Shown one piece after another: positions 11,201 to 21,629 of a stretch of 64,000 nt of DNA; the first letter of the stretch is position 1; each line of letters opens with the position of its first letter. Source of the stretch: Trichobilharzia szidati (lineage: Eukaryota; Platyhelminthes; Trematoda; Strigeidida; Schistosomatidae). Position numbers and translations under genes: made by a program. The notes under the pieces are model-generated. The model was given only the letters and a program-made list of their open reading frames with translations. It was not told the origin of the DNA and did not search any database. The DNA lies in contig OX235271.1 of assembly GCA_944472155.2 (NCBI GenBank), positions 22,203,710-22,267,709 of the forward strand, read 5' to 3'.

Positions 11201-14200
11201 TCTGTCGAATTAAGTGCAGTCGATCTACTCAGCTGTTGTACAGAATGTGGTTTGGGCTGCCAAGGAGGATTTACTGGATTAGCCTGGAATTACTGGGTAG
11301 AAGAAGGCATTGTTACTGGCAGTTCAAAAGAGAATCACACAGGCTGTCAACCATATCCATTCCCTAAGTGCGAACATCATACTAAAGGAAAGTATCCAGC
11401 ATGTGGTGAACAGATTTACAAGACACCGAAATGTCAACAGAAGTGTCAAAAAGGGTACAAAACACCCTATAAGAAAGACAAGTACTATGGTAAGTAGTGT
11501 TGATGATGATTATCATGATATTCGTTGAGACTGCGTAGATTCTTCACTGAAAATGTACAGTTAAATTCTTCTTCCATTTACTATTCTTATGAGTATTTGC
11601 GAAACGGCATACTGATGTCGTTAGCAAGTGGATTTTATGATAATAATAATGATGACAATAATGTAGCTTCATTTCCGACAAAATATGAACACACTAAACA
11701 GAAATTTTCAGCGCATTTCGTCCCATACATTTCCCCTTCAGACAGGATTTACATGTCAAGTAATCATCTGAAGTATATCCTGTTGAGTATTGTTGTTGCA
11801 TAGGAACAGAGAATCAATTCTGTACACTTTTTCTTCGTTTCCCTTCACAGATTGCTTAGAGTTTGACTGAGAGTTCCTGAAGTGTGTTCGCGGGTTCATG
11901 TAGTGACTTTCTGATATAACTTTATGATTTAAACAATAAGAAATGCAGAAGAGTTCAAGCATTTTGATGGAAGGGAATTCTAGTAGCGCAGTGATTGAAG
12001 CAGGCCGGCATATATTAACAGGAGAGTAACATAGGAGTTGAATTTCCTTATCGAATTTCTTCCGACTAATCCTAATGGATTAATTCCCCCACACTATTAT
12101 TATTAATGGGCGTCGGTGGCACAGCGGTAGGATGCTCACCAACCACGCCTCATGTGGTTCGAGGTTCGATCTCCGGTGACAGACGCACTCCTTTACCTCG
12201 CTGAGCCAGCAGTAAGACTGACGAAGAGGTAAGGTTGGGCATCAGGCTAGCAACCCTATCCCGTAAAAATAAATACCACTGCTACCGAAACTTCATATGT
12301 CTAGCCTGAAGCCCTATGTTCCACTGGGGACATAAAGGAATGAAAAAACATTATTGTTAATACTGAATGTGTTCTAAATTTGAATTAATATTTCCGTCTC
12401 TCCAGTGTTTACAAACAGTTCAACTTTGATTATATTTGAAGAGTGAATGAGAAGTTCTCATGACACTTGTTTTGAGACGATGCATGACTATGCACATATA
12501 TACATGTATGTACTGAAATATTCATAACGCATACTTACTGATGAATAATTTCCACCGCTGTCCTCGTGTAAAACTGAGACGATATTGTAACCAGCGTTTG
12601 TCACTGGCATCTTCTGTCTTGACTACAATTACTCAATACATTTGATGCATTCAAATCCCTGTGAACATGATTTGACAAGGAGTTGGAGTTCGATACATGA
12701 TTTTGTTTTAGTATATACCACTGGGAATTTTAATCCTCAGAGATTCTGTGAAGACTTTTGTATGATTTTTCCCAACGGAACGTATTATTTAATGGTAATA
12801 TTATTTAGTATACTCGATAACTTATTTTATTTATTATTTTACCCCTTGAGGTTCCGAGTGGAATTTTCGTTAGTAGGTGTTTTGTTTTAACAGCGTGTGA
12901 TTTTCAGCCTGATGCTCAGTTTCTCCTCTTTACTGGCCTTACCACCGGCTTAGCGAGGTAAAGGAGTGCGTCGGCCAGGGGTCGAATCCCGGACCAGGTG
13001 CGTCATTGGTGAGCGATCTACCGTTGAACTACTGGGGTCATAATTCTAGGGATCAGTCCTATAGTGCATACCACCAGGACGTCAAACAAACTTGATAACT
13101 AAGCACTGATATTTATGATTTCCAAAACGAAATGTGAACTGATGCCTATTAAATTGAATTGCCTTATCAAGTAACGATGTGTCAGTAATCCACATAGAGG
13201 TGAGCATCGATTAGGAAAAGATGAATATGTAAAATAGTCAGGAAGTGTGTCATTTCTGCTTAACAGTGACTGTATTCTAGTGACCAATCAGTCACATATG
13301 AGGAGAATATGAGTGAGAATTGTGGTGTATGAGAATTAACTGAAGACAACTGGAATATGTGTTGTCCATTTTACTTTTATCACTATTTGCACAGTACCTA
13401 ATCCACTCACGCATCATACATTACACAGAATAAGAGAAGTAACCACTTTTGCTTGTAGTACATTTGACATCATAAAGCATCAACTTGACAACACCAGTTA
13501 GTGATGAGCAGACGGATTCCACTTCACCTGGGTATTATCAGTTATCTCTGACTTGTTCTTGGGAAGCGATCTCCATTATGTGCTTCTAAATTCAAAGACA
13601 ATTTCGAATGGATAGCATATAATAGAAGAATATGGTGAGAGAGTAAAAGCAACAACGGATTACCGGATATAGTAAAGAAACATGTGAATAGGCATCCAGT
13701 CATTCAATTCATGGTGTCTGGAAATTCTTGACTTCACTGATTCGCACTATAGGGCCTTAGTCGTCATTATTGGTGTACTCATCTGAGAAGGAGGAATTTA
13801 TAATTACCGTTTCTAAGAATGTTATACTGTTCAGAATATTTTCTGTACTGATTTGTGTGGTCATCATCACTAAATCATTCTCATGTGCTTAGGTAGTGTT
13901 GTAAATAATTATATATGTACTTTTGTTTTTATTTAACTGAGTAATTGTCATGAACTTTATTTTATTATTGTTAACCATGTTAGTTGTAAAGCGGTTGTAA
14001 AGAAACTACGAAATGATATTATCTCGCGAAATTTGTCTTCTTAATGCCTTATTCAAATATATCATGTACTCATTGGAATCGGTGAAGAATTGAGGTAAAC
14101 ACTTGCTTCTGTCACGTTAATAGTGATACTTTACATACTCTCACTTTTATCTACCATTCATTCACTAGGTAAGTTGTCTTACAACGTGTTTAAAAACGAA

Positions 14201-14491
14201 GATGCAATCAAAAAGGAAATAATGATGCATGGACCAGTGGAGGCAGTTTTCACAGTATATTCGGATTTCCTTAACTACAAATCTGGAATCTACAAACATA
14301 TGAAAGGAACAGTAATCGGTGGACATGCTGTTAGAATCATAGGATGGGGTGTGGAGAAGAAAACGCCATATTGGTTGATTGCTAATTCGTGGAATGAAGA
14401 TTGGGGAGAGAAAGGATACTTTAGAATATTACGTGGCAAAAATGTATGTGGAATTGAGTCAGCGGTTACAGCTGGATTACCTCATAATTGA
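8085..14491 (+). CDS. Cathepsin B1-like cysteine peptidase, gene 2 (complete, four exons)
   Basis: A complete preprocathepsin B of 342 aa, from exons 8085-8207, 9505-9738, 11141-11489 and 14169-14491. All junctions are GT/AG and in frame. Order: a hydrophobic signal peptide (residues 1 to about 18), a propeptide with the basic stretch RKKRR at 74-78, and a mature enzyme starting near residues 86-91 before [11 protein letters not shown]. The active site is complete: Gln112, Cys118 (SRCGSCW), His288 ([11 protein letters not shown]) and Asn308 (ANSWNEDWG). The occluding-loop His pair is 198/199 and the S2-pocket Glu is 332. The C-terminal YW..ANSW..DWGE..YFRI.RG pattern is that described in blood-feeder cathepsins B. 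The expected role is secreted or lysosomal proteolysis of host blood protein in the gut. Length and exon plan match schistosome cathepsin B1; I do not assign a species-specific symbol. Confidence 0.95.
8715..8900 (+). repeat. Short dispersed repeat (family C) fragment
   Basis: CTGAATTCTATCAGT..GCAATGTGGC and TTAGATGGTTGGAGGCAGTCAGCAGGAAGC recur near 31270-31410. Related pieces occur at 43345 and 47347. It is in gene 2 intron 1. Confidence 0.55.
8915..9020 (+). repeat. PLE 3' tail fragment
   Basis: TTGAAAAGAATATTCTTCGTTC and the following ATTGACTTTTA.TTCAT.ATATGGGAAT match the tail at 39048-39160. It is in gene 2 intron 1. Confidence 0.6.
9060..9260. repeat. Family C-like dispersed repeat
   Basis: It holds a B-box-like GGTTCGAATCTC and phrases such as AGATACGCCTTG and GACTGCAGCAGTAG that resemble the repeats at 31440 and 47430, on mixed strands. 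The assignment is approximate. Confidence 0.35.
9505..9738 (+). CDS. Gene 2 exon 2 (propeptide and catalytic Cys)
   Basis: The acceptor is tttgtcag before CCTGATGC and the donor is TGCTGG before gtaggt. Its 78 codons run from [13 protein letters not shown] to [11 protein letters not shown]. The catalytic Cys codon TGC is at 9733-9735. Confidence 0.93.
9780..11130. other. Gene 2 intron 2, no feature seen
   Basis: Between exons 2 and 3 I see no transposon protein remnant and no repeat shared with the rest of the window. Open frames here look random. Confidence 0.4.
11141..11489 (+). CDS. Gene 2 exon 3 (occluding loop)
   Basis: The acceptor is atttttcag before GCATTCGC and the donor is TATG before gtaagt. 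It encodes [13 protein letters not shown] to KDKYYG, including the Cys-rich segment and the occluding loop KCEHHTKG. Confidence 0.93.
12107..12345 (+). mobile_element. SINE family B, full-length copy
   Basis: GGGCGTCGGTGGCACAGCGG (A-box-like), GAGGTTCGATCTCC (B-box-like), CTCGCTGAGCCAG, GAAGAGGTAAGGTTGGGC, GCTAGCAACCCTATCCCG, and the tail CTGAAGCCCTATGTTCCACT..GGACATAAAGGAAT. It is in gene 2 intron 3. Confidence 0.85.
12905..13040 (-). mobile_element. SINE family B, partial
   Basis: Minus-strand head with a B-box-like GGATTCGACCCC and the GCTTAGCGAGGTAAAGGAG block; the RTE-like tail is missing. In gene 2 intron 3. Confidence 0.7.
13914..14062 (+). repeat. Solo PLE 3' end
   Basis: About 150 bp nearly identical to 19199-19345, including GTACTTTTGTTTTTATTTAA, TAAAGCGGTTGTAAAGAAAC and CTCGCGAAATTTGTCTTC. 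No coding part remains. It lies just before gene 2 exon 4. Confidence 0.8.
14169..14491 (+). CDS. Gene 2 exon 4 (terminal; catalytic His and Asn)
   Basis: The acceptor is attcactag before GTAAGTTG and the stop is TGA at 14489-14491. Catalytic His is at 14324-14326. A solo PLE end (13914-14062) sits about 110 bp upstream in the intron. Confidence 0.94.
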
Positions 14492-14499
14492 TTTATTTC

Positions 14500-15620
14500 A
14501 TCCCTGTTGAATTGAGTACTTGTAACTACTCATTCTAAATAAAGTAAATTCATAAATAATATTCTCATGATAAGTCTTTGGGAGTGGGGAAGGATGCCTT
14601 AGAAACGTTCACTGAATATCCCTCATTTACGAACAGGTATTCCTGCCTGAACTCACCTCTAGTGAATCTGACTTATCTGCAATAACACATATTAACGAGT
14701 TCGAGGATTGTTACATCTTAACGTGAAATATAAACTTCAGGGACGATTGACGACAGAATAAATACTCACTCACACCTAATCCATCGAAATTTGTCGAATC
14801 GGAATTGTAAATATCGTGCAAAACAGGTGTTGATTTAAGGTAGATAATTGCGTGACTAAGCAGTTTCAGAAATTAGTGTGATCGTGGGTAGTTGTCACGT
14901 TGACAGGTTGTCACTCAATGTTGAAGTAGTTGTCTCGTAATTTCACCAAGAATTTCATCAAAAACATGAATCGAGATAAAAATTTCAGAACAACGCATGT
15001 TAGCGAACAATGTTGTTTCCAAGCAATTCTTATCCGACTCCACTCGAATGAACACAACTTTACAAATTAATCATAGTGATTCGTCAGTAGGATGAGAAGA
15101 TTGTGCATATAAACGGTGCAGCTGCTATTCATCATGATGACAGTAGTTCTGTTAATAAGAAAGATGTAAAAGTGAAGTTGTTTGTGGTAGCAGAGTTATT
15201 TGGATAGTCTAGTTAGAAGATGGAGTTTACCTGAAAAATGTGTGATGTGCTTGCACAACACATTTTGAACAATCTGGTCACATTTACTTGTCAAATCAAT
15301 TCATCTGAGAAATGAAAGTCGAATTGAGATAGGCGAAATGACAGCGGACTTGATAATACATCTAGATAAGGATTAGAAAGGTAGGTTAAGAGTGAACACA
15401 GGTGGAAAGAGTGACCAATTTTACGCGTTTCAGTAGTGTTTCCTTTACATTTAATGGACACACCACCAAGGAATTCCATGGATTATCCTGTGTCCCTTTT
15501 CTATACACACATCTCGTGAGTGAATCACACCTAGCAAGACACCCATAGTCTGCTGTCCTGCTCTTCTCCGCAAGTAATAGTGAGAGGAGTGTGGACTTTA
15601 TAAAATCTCACCAATAATTC
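14500..15620. other. Flank downstream of gene 2
   Basis: No gene seen beyond the polyA signal. Near 15245-15290 a short piece (GCACAACACATTTTGAACAATCTGGTCACA) resembles the terminal repeats of the PLE at 42238-43130. Confidence 0.4.
14538..14543 (+). promoter_or_regulatory. Polyadenylation signal AATAAA for gene 2
   Basis: AATAAA 47 nt after the stop codon, in an AT-rich 3' flank. Confidence 0.65.
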
Positions 15621-15624
15621 ATTT

Positions 15625-15833
15625 ATGTTGACAGTCCCAAACGAAGGCTAAACTAGATAACTTTGCCACACCTATGTGTATTTGTCAGTTCGTTTGACAC
15701 CTCGGTGACAATTATGTTAGGCGTGCCACTAGACAGATCAGCCGACGTGTCGCCAAACACTTTCCGTTTTGGTTTGGTAAAGGATAGATAAAATTCGTTT
15801 GCAGCTCTCTCCTTTATCACATTTAGTAGCCGT
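15625..15833 (+). mobile_element. PLE GIY-YIG fragment, decayed
   Basis: It matches the copy at 48480-48660: CCACACCTATGTGTATTTGTCAGTT, then GGTGACAATTATGTTAGGCGTGC and TTTGGTAAAGGATAGA. There are several frameshifts. It joins the left arm of the large inverted repeat at 15834. Confidence 0.65.
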
Positions 15834-17189
15834 GATTTCAGTTGTTTAAAGTCTTCTTAGACGAGCACACTCTCTGATAACCGACCAGAAAGAAAAAGAA
15901 GAAGAAATATCAAACATTACTGAAACTCTCAAGCAAAACAACTACCCAAGGAACTTCATCAACAAAATCAACACAGACATTGAGTATGGCCGAAAACGCA
16001 TTCCGAAAACATGGACATCAACAGTCGTCATTCCATATAGAGCAGAGACGTCAGATGATATCAGAAGAGTACTCAATCAGCTCGAGATTAGAGTTTTCTT
16101 CAAAACATCAGACACACTTCAAAGCAACCTTGTCCATATAAAAGACCAGATACCGAAAGATTCTCTATCTAGTTGTGTCTATAAAATAAAATGCCTGGAA
16201 TGTGATGCGATATACATCGGACAAACATCGCCAGAGAGAAATCAAAATCAGAAGAAATGAACACAGTAGAGCATCTGTTCGATCACCGAGAAATAAATCC
16301 AGGTGAACTAGAAAGGCTTGAAAAATCATCAGCCATCGGTCAACACGCACGCTGTGGAATCAGGCCACAAAATTGATTTTGACAATATTGAAATCATCAT
16401 CCAGAAGAATTTCAGAAATCACAAAGAACGTCTAATATCATCAGTAGCACTTCATATGATCAAGTGGAATCCAAATTATCTGAATAGGAATGATTGACCA
16501 AGACATAATTTGACTTGGTTATAACACCTCCCTCCCCCATGAAGTGACAAAATCAACACGAATGTGATAGCAATTCCATTATGTAAACACACACTGCCTT
16601 TATAATTTTAAACACTGATCAAATCCAACAATCTACACTTGGTTTTGTTGCCTTTACCAATTGACCAACTTGACAACGAAAAATGACCCCAGACTAACGA
16701 ACGATGATCAAGTTAGTACACTTTGTTTTGATATCATAACAGATGTACTATTAATTGAAATGAACTGTCGTCAAGATTTGACAGAATAGTTCTAAAATAT
16801 TTGGGCGCCGAGTGAGAAGTAGACATTTGTCAAAAATTACTCATTTCAATCTCGTTAAGATTTTACAAATATAATTTTTGACAAATGTCTACTTCTCACT
16901 CGGCGCCCAAATATTTTAGAACTATTCTGTCAAATCTTGACGACAGTTCATTTCAATTATTTTGCAATCGAATTAAATTAACAAAGAAGCTGTGTAATTG
17001 GAACAATCATCGTGTTTTCACTCTCCATTGTCTGCAACAGAATGCATATCCTAAATCCGTAGCTGTCGAGTCACCTGACAACTCCAGTAGGTCGAAGAAA
17101 GCAGCTCAATCTTCAGAAAGAAGGCAAAGCAATAAGTTCGACAGGGTGCTTCTACTAAACTCTAATCCTAAACACCATAATTTTGAAAA
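15834..17189 (+). repeat. Left arm of 1.34-kb inverted repeat (PLE)
   Basis: Near-identical, in inverse orientation, to 22908-24245. It contains a PLE linker and GIY-YIG start (ITETLKQNNYPRNFINKIN, CVYKIKCLECDAIYIGQTS), a 3' UTR, then a head-to-head 5' end of a PLE. This arm carries about 20 bp at the small-palindrome centre that the right arm lacks. Confidence 0.88.
16750..16970. repeat. Small palindrome of PLE 5' ends
   Basis: The sequence from TTTCAATTAATAG..GACAAATGTCTACTTC is present in both orientations around the spacer ACTCATTTCAATCTCGTTAAG. Each arm carries the start of the N-terminal PLE frame (MSTSHSAPKYFRTILSNLDD). Confidence 0.85.
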
Positions 17190-17262
17190 TACGTCTAACC
17201 ATAAAATTCTAGATACTAACAGTTTGAACAGACATGAATGCGTGATGTTAGCTGATGCATAG
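16885..17262 (+). pseudogene. PLE N-terminal ORF fragment, 125 aa
   Basis: MSTSHSAPKYFRTILSNLDD to NRHECVMLADA. The same frame occurs at 23213-22869(-). It lies directly after the PLE 5' end sequence, so I take it as the PLE N-terminal region; no catalytic motif is present. Confidence 0.5.
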
Positions 17263-17385
17263 GAAATTCTTATTAATAAATAAAAAATGGATATGTATCA
17301 CTAATTATTAATACTTGGTCAAAATTCTCGACTGTCCATATCTTCTTATGGAAACGTTAAGAAATTTTCAAGTATTGGTTTGGTA

Positions 17386-17570
17386 GGGATTTTGTTTAAT
17401 TGTATGGAGGATTTCATCATGAGCTGACATCAGTTAGAGAACCACTGGAAAACCTGGGAGTACTGGACTGAAGAGTCCCAAACCAGGACGAAACAGCTGT
17501 CCAGTACTCCCAGGTTTTCCAGTGGTTCTCTAACTGATGTCAGCTCATGATGAAATCCTCCATTCGTTAA
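17386..17570. mobile_element. Head-to-head SINE family A fold-back
   Basis: Two 64-bp perfect inverted arms (17404-17467 and 17500-17563) from the 3' half of the SINE surround a 32-nt loop that is exactly the hammerhead core region. Confidence 0.88.
17458..17512 (+). ncRNA. Hammerhead ribozyme core in SINE fold-back
   Basis: CTGAAGA (17468-17474), stem II GTCC/GGAC with loop CAAACCA, GAAA (17490-17493), minimal stem III ACAG/CTGT, and C17 at 17501. Stem I GTACTG/CAGTAC extends into long flanking arms but is offset from the core by two bases (GA). A stem III without a loop suggests dimer action. Not tested. Confidence 0.55.
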
Positions 17571-17926
17571 GAAATGTTTTACAACTGTTTACCCACACAC
17601 ACATACACACTCTGTTTAATGTGTTTAAAAAAGGTAGACCAATATTTGTAAGTCCGAGGTCAAATTTTGATCACAGCTCATAAAATTTTGTTTACTATAC
17701 TTGTTGATACTTTTTTGAATGACTCATGATTAGACAAATTTTTACAAATCAAGTGATTTGAATAAGGCATTAAGAAGACAAATTTCGCGAGATGATATCA
17801 TTTCGTAGTTTCTTTACAACCGCTTTACAACTAACATGGTTAACAATAATAAAATAAAGTTCATGACAATTACTCAGTTAAATAAAAACAAAAGTACATA
17901 CTAATGACCAATCATATTTATATAGG

Positions 17927-18406
17927 TCAAGTAGTCCAGGGTAGGCGAAGATTGAAGTCTATTGATTTTTGTACACACAGTTTAGGCTGTATGTGATTAA
18001 TCCAAAGTGCTTCCATCACCTTCAATAACCTTGAATCAGAGTTATGTGAAATAATTGTAAAACAGTCATTAATATTTATTTTGTGACCTGACATTAATAA
18101 GTGTTTTGCAATGGATGATGCTGGATTTCTATTCAGATTACTGGCATTGGGATTTTCTATGTGATTTAGTAGCCATTTTGGAACATGTTCTTTCCGACGA
18201 CATTGGAACATTCTGTTGGTTCTACCTATATAGGTGTCACCGCAGCTGCAGGTGAACTTGTAGATACAGTTTGAAGTAGAGTCCACAGAATTTCGTCCTT
18301 TAATCGTAGGTACAGGGATTGAAAATGTTCGGCAAGTGAGGAAAAGAGATGCGGCGTAGAATGTGCGTTTGATGGCTGACCGGAGTCTTTGAGCTGTCAA
18401 TTGCAT
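17927..18406 (-). mobile_element. PLE GIY-YIG ORF, left palindrome arm
   Basis: 159 aa, open: FYAASLFLTCRTFSIPVP, CIYKFTCSCGDTYIGRTNR (GIY-YIG core), KEHVPKWLLNHI, SSIAKHLLMSGHKI, LLKVMEALWINHIQPKLCVQ. The RT part is missing. Confidence 0.85.
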
Positions 18407-18695
18407 AATCTGATCACCCTTGAATGGTAGGTTAATAAAGATAGCTTTCTTTGGTACCGAAGCTGTCTTTTCAAGATGTGGTCTTTCTTTACTGTGACAA
18501 GTGATAAAGTTTTCCGGATAACCATTAGCTAATAAAACTGAATGTATATGACATATACATTCAGTTTTATTAGCTAATGGTTATCCGGAAAACTTTATCA
18601 CTTGTCACAGTAAAGAAAGACCACATCTTGAAAAGACAGCTTCGGTACCAAAGAAAGCTATCTTTATTAACCTACCATTCAAGGGTGATCAGATT

Positions 18696-19175
18696 ATGCA
18701 ATTGACAGCTCAAAGACTCCGGTCAGCCATCAAACGCACATTCTACGCCGCATCTCTTTTCCTCACTTGCCGAACATTTTCAATCCCTGTACCTACGATT
18801 AAAGGACGAAATTCTGTGGACTCTACTTCAAACTGTATCTACAAGTTCACCTGCAGCTGCGGTGACACCTATATAGGTAGAACCAACAGAATGTTCCAAT
18901 GTCGTCGGAAAGAACATGTTCCAAAATGGCTACTAAATCACATAGAAAATCCCAATGCCAGTAATCTGAATAGAAATCCAGCATCATCCATTGCAAAACA
19001 CTTATTAATGTCAGGTCACAAAATAAATATTAATGACTGTTTTACAATTATTTCACATAACTCTAATTCAAGGTTATTGAAGGTGATGGAAGCACTTTGG
19101 ATTAATCACATACAGCCTAAACTGTGTGTACAAAAATCAATAGACTTCAATCTTCGCCTACCCTGGACTACTTGA
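18696..19175 (+). mobile_element. PLE GIY-YIG ORF, right palindrome arm
   Basis: 159 aa, identical to the left-arm ORF except one residue; same GIY-YIG core CSCGDTYIGRTNR. Confidence 0.85.
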
Positions 19176-19364
19176 CCTATATAAATATGATTGGTCATTA
19201 GTATGTACTTTTGTTTTTATTTAACTGAGTAATTGTCATGAACTTTATTTTATTATTGTTAACCATGTTAGTTGTAAAGCGGTTGTAAAGAAACTACGAA
19301 ATGATATCATCTCGCGAAATTTGTCTTCTTAATGCCTTATTCAAATTTATCAAAGGGACTAATC

Positions 19365-19640
19365 GTTTCACTTTTCTCAAATCAAGTGATGTTCCTTTTT
19401 ATATATAAACCTATGTTATGTTAATTTCGATTAATTTCCCTGAGGAAGTTCGGACCAGATTGCCGAACGAAACGTTCGAATTACTCATTTCAATCTCGCT
19501 AAGATTTTACAAATATAATTTTTGACAGATGTACTATTACATTTGTTATTTGGTTTAATGATCTTCATTGTTATTTTGACTTTCAGTATGTCCTTTTAAC
19601 TTGACCTAAGTCTATTTTCTCACCCCTCAACTCTTTGTTA
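19365..19640 (+). mobile_element. PLE terminal region with candidate hammerhead
   Basis: It contains CTGAGGAAGTTCGG..CCGAACGAAACGTTC followed by the PLE 5' start ACTCATTTCAATCTCGCTAAG, as at 16850. It continues into a tail (TTATTTGGTTTAATGATC, TTGACCTAAGTCTATTTTCT) shared with the PLE at 42210-43150. Confidence 0.65.
19430..19490 (+). ncRNA. Candidate PLE hammerhead ribozyme
   Basis: CTGAGGA at 19440-19446, a 6-bp stem II GTTCGG/CCGAAC (19448-19453 with 19463-19468), GAAA at 19469-19472, and a minimal stem III with NUH. One extra A sits between the core and stem II, and stem I needs bulges. Hammerheads are known in PLEs; activity here is inference. Confidence 0.4.
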
Positions 19641-19754
19641 TATATATATATGCTGAGATTTTGTAAATTCCGGTTTAATAATACTTTGATAAAGCTATTA
19701 GCATTAAGGAAGCGAAACGTCAGTAAAAAATATCGTTTTGTTTTTCAACCATTG

Positions 19755-19890
19755 CGTACTGCCGATGATTCCCAAACTAGGGTGAAACAGCAGCTGTCTA
19801 GTACTCCCTGGTTTTCAATGGTTCTCTAACTGATATCAGTCCGTGATCAACGCGTAAAAACATAACAAACCCTTACAAACCAAACTATAG
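19755..19890 (+). mobile_element. SINE family A fragment
   Basis: GATGATTCCCAAACTAGGGTGAAACAGC (mutated hammerhead), CTAGTACTCCCTGGTTTTCA and CTAACTGATATCAG. Confidence 0.65.
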
Positions 19891-20925
19891 AAAATACAAA
19901 AACCTTTATTATAATGAATATCATATAACCAATGCCCAAATTTTTTCAAACTGTTGAAAGTGAACTTGGTTTGGACATATATAATATTATTATTTCCGAA
20001 TGTACTTTATCTTATATAACTGATTTTATTCAAATGTCTAATCAGTTAAGCTCATGTATATAAATGAAGTAAAACGTTGTGCGAGTAGTGACTCGATATG
20101 ATTATGAGCGGCAATAGTTTGTGCTCGAAACGTGGTTATCAGTTAACATTACTTACTGTATAAAAGTGTGTGATTTATCAAAATAAAATCTTATCTATAA
20201 TGGAGTTATAAGGTCTAACTAACCATTATAGGTTGAAAAACTTTCAATCGATTAAGATAAAAATGCATTAACTCTTAATCACCTTTTACAAAAAAACAAG
20301 ATTAGTAATAAAAATGACAGAAATAACGAAGAAAATAATATAGAATTCAAAGCCTCTGTAGTACTGCCGTATAATGAAGCAACGTCAGAGGCCTTATGTA
20401 GGATTCTCAATAAAACTGGTATCATTCAGGGTAGTATTTAAACCAACCGACCAACCAACTATCTCAGAGATAAACTCTGTCGGCTCAAGGACTCGATGGA
20501 TCCAATTAAGAAACATAATAATATAATTTACCAAAAGCATGTAGTGACTCTGAGGTCAAATAAATAGGCCGTCAAAACAGTGATGGATACGGGTCAACTA
20601 GACTATTGGAACAGAAAAATGTAGATAGACCTAGAATGATTGACCCTGCTGAGTGAAATAACCTAGAAAAAAGCTCAGCAATTGTATTGCATTGCACTCA
20701 CTTGCATGTTATCACAAAATGGGAGGGGTTGGATAAGGTGAAAGTATTAAAAAGGTAAAACAGTTAGGCAAAAAGATAGACAGGTTAATCACTGAAGCTT
20801 TCTTTATCAATTCAAGACCACGATCGTGAAATCTGAATAACGCAACGTGCGTATACCGGAGATATCGAAAGTGACAACAAACAACAAGGCTAAGTTGGAG
20901 AGAAAGAGAGAAATTTGAATTCATG
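19890..20925. other. No gene; one PLE terminal fragment
   Basis: At about 20090-20215 GATATGATTATGAGC..TGTGCTCGAAACGT resembles the PLE tails at 800-880 and 51280. The rest shows no recognisable coding or repeat signal. Confidence 0.4.
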
Positions 20926-21110
20926 GGCCATTGGATCGGATCTCAGTGGCTTATTGGTCTACAAACTTGCCTTGGGTTAGAACGCCGTGGGTGCGTACTC
21001 CTGAAGAGTCCCAAACTGGGACGAAACGGCTGCTTTGTACTCCCAGGTTTCACAATGTTTCTCTAATCGATGTCAACTCATGATAAAATTCTGTAAGAAA
21101 ATATCTGTAA
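20925..21110 (+). mobile_element. SINE family A copy
   Basis: TGGGCCATTGGATCGGATC head, TGCGTACTCCTGAAGAGTCC, GGACGAAACGGC, TACTCCCAGG and CTAATCGATGTCAACTCATG. The hammerhead stem III region is degraded. Family A head sequence continues to be recognisable only from 20925. Confidence 0.7.
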
Positions 21111-21629
21111 GAGAAACTGTGAAACTATGACTAAATTGATATGATTATGAGTTGCAATAATTTGTGCTCGAGACCTTGTCATCTAGTTGTTAATACTGCA
21201 TTGTTTCTAATATAGTTCCTCTTGTGAGGATCCATGTGTTGTTTGAGATGCAAATCATTCTTAAGTTTTTTACAGCTAAACTACGTGGAGGAGGCACAGA
21301 CTAAACAATCGCTCCTGCATTTAAGAAAAAATTACTGAACGCTGAAAAAAGATGCTTTGAAATGCTTACCCGAATTTAGGTGTCTCAAATATCTGTCCTC
21401 TTTCTATACGTCCTTCGACAAGTTTCTTTTTAGCTTCAACCCTTTTACAAAGTTGGGTAGTTTCTGTGAAAGAGGAAGTAAATAAAGCCCTAACTTTTAA
21501 AAAATATCAAATTGAGAGAAGAAATATGCACTCCTTCACTTGAATTAGTTCCTCATCATCAGCTGACTCTACAGTAATATTTAGCTTTTCACATCAAAAT
21601 TTTACATAATATGTATTAAGTTTTTCAAA

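Larger units (their letters stand above)
17757..19345. repeat. Near-perfect palindrome of a PLE (794-bp arms, 1-bp spacer)
   Basis: Arms 17757-18550 and 18552-19345 are inverse copies with a single base as spacer (centre TGTATATG a CATATACA). I found one difference across the coding part (Asp versus Asn in HNSDSR/HNSNSR). Each arm encodes a 159-aa GIY-YIG end and tail. Confidence 0.92.

Noticed and set aside
12107..12190. Possible tRNA gene
   Set aside because: A and B boxes are present but the same head recurs in at least five SINE copies with RTE-like tails; no acceptor stem pairing was evident.
16165..16350. 61-aa minus-strand ORF duplicated at 23729-23914
   Set aside because: It is duplicated only because it lies in the inverted repeat, and it is the shadow of the PLE GIY-YIG region on the other strand.
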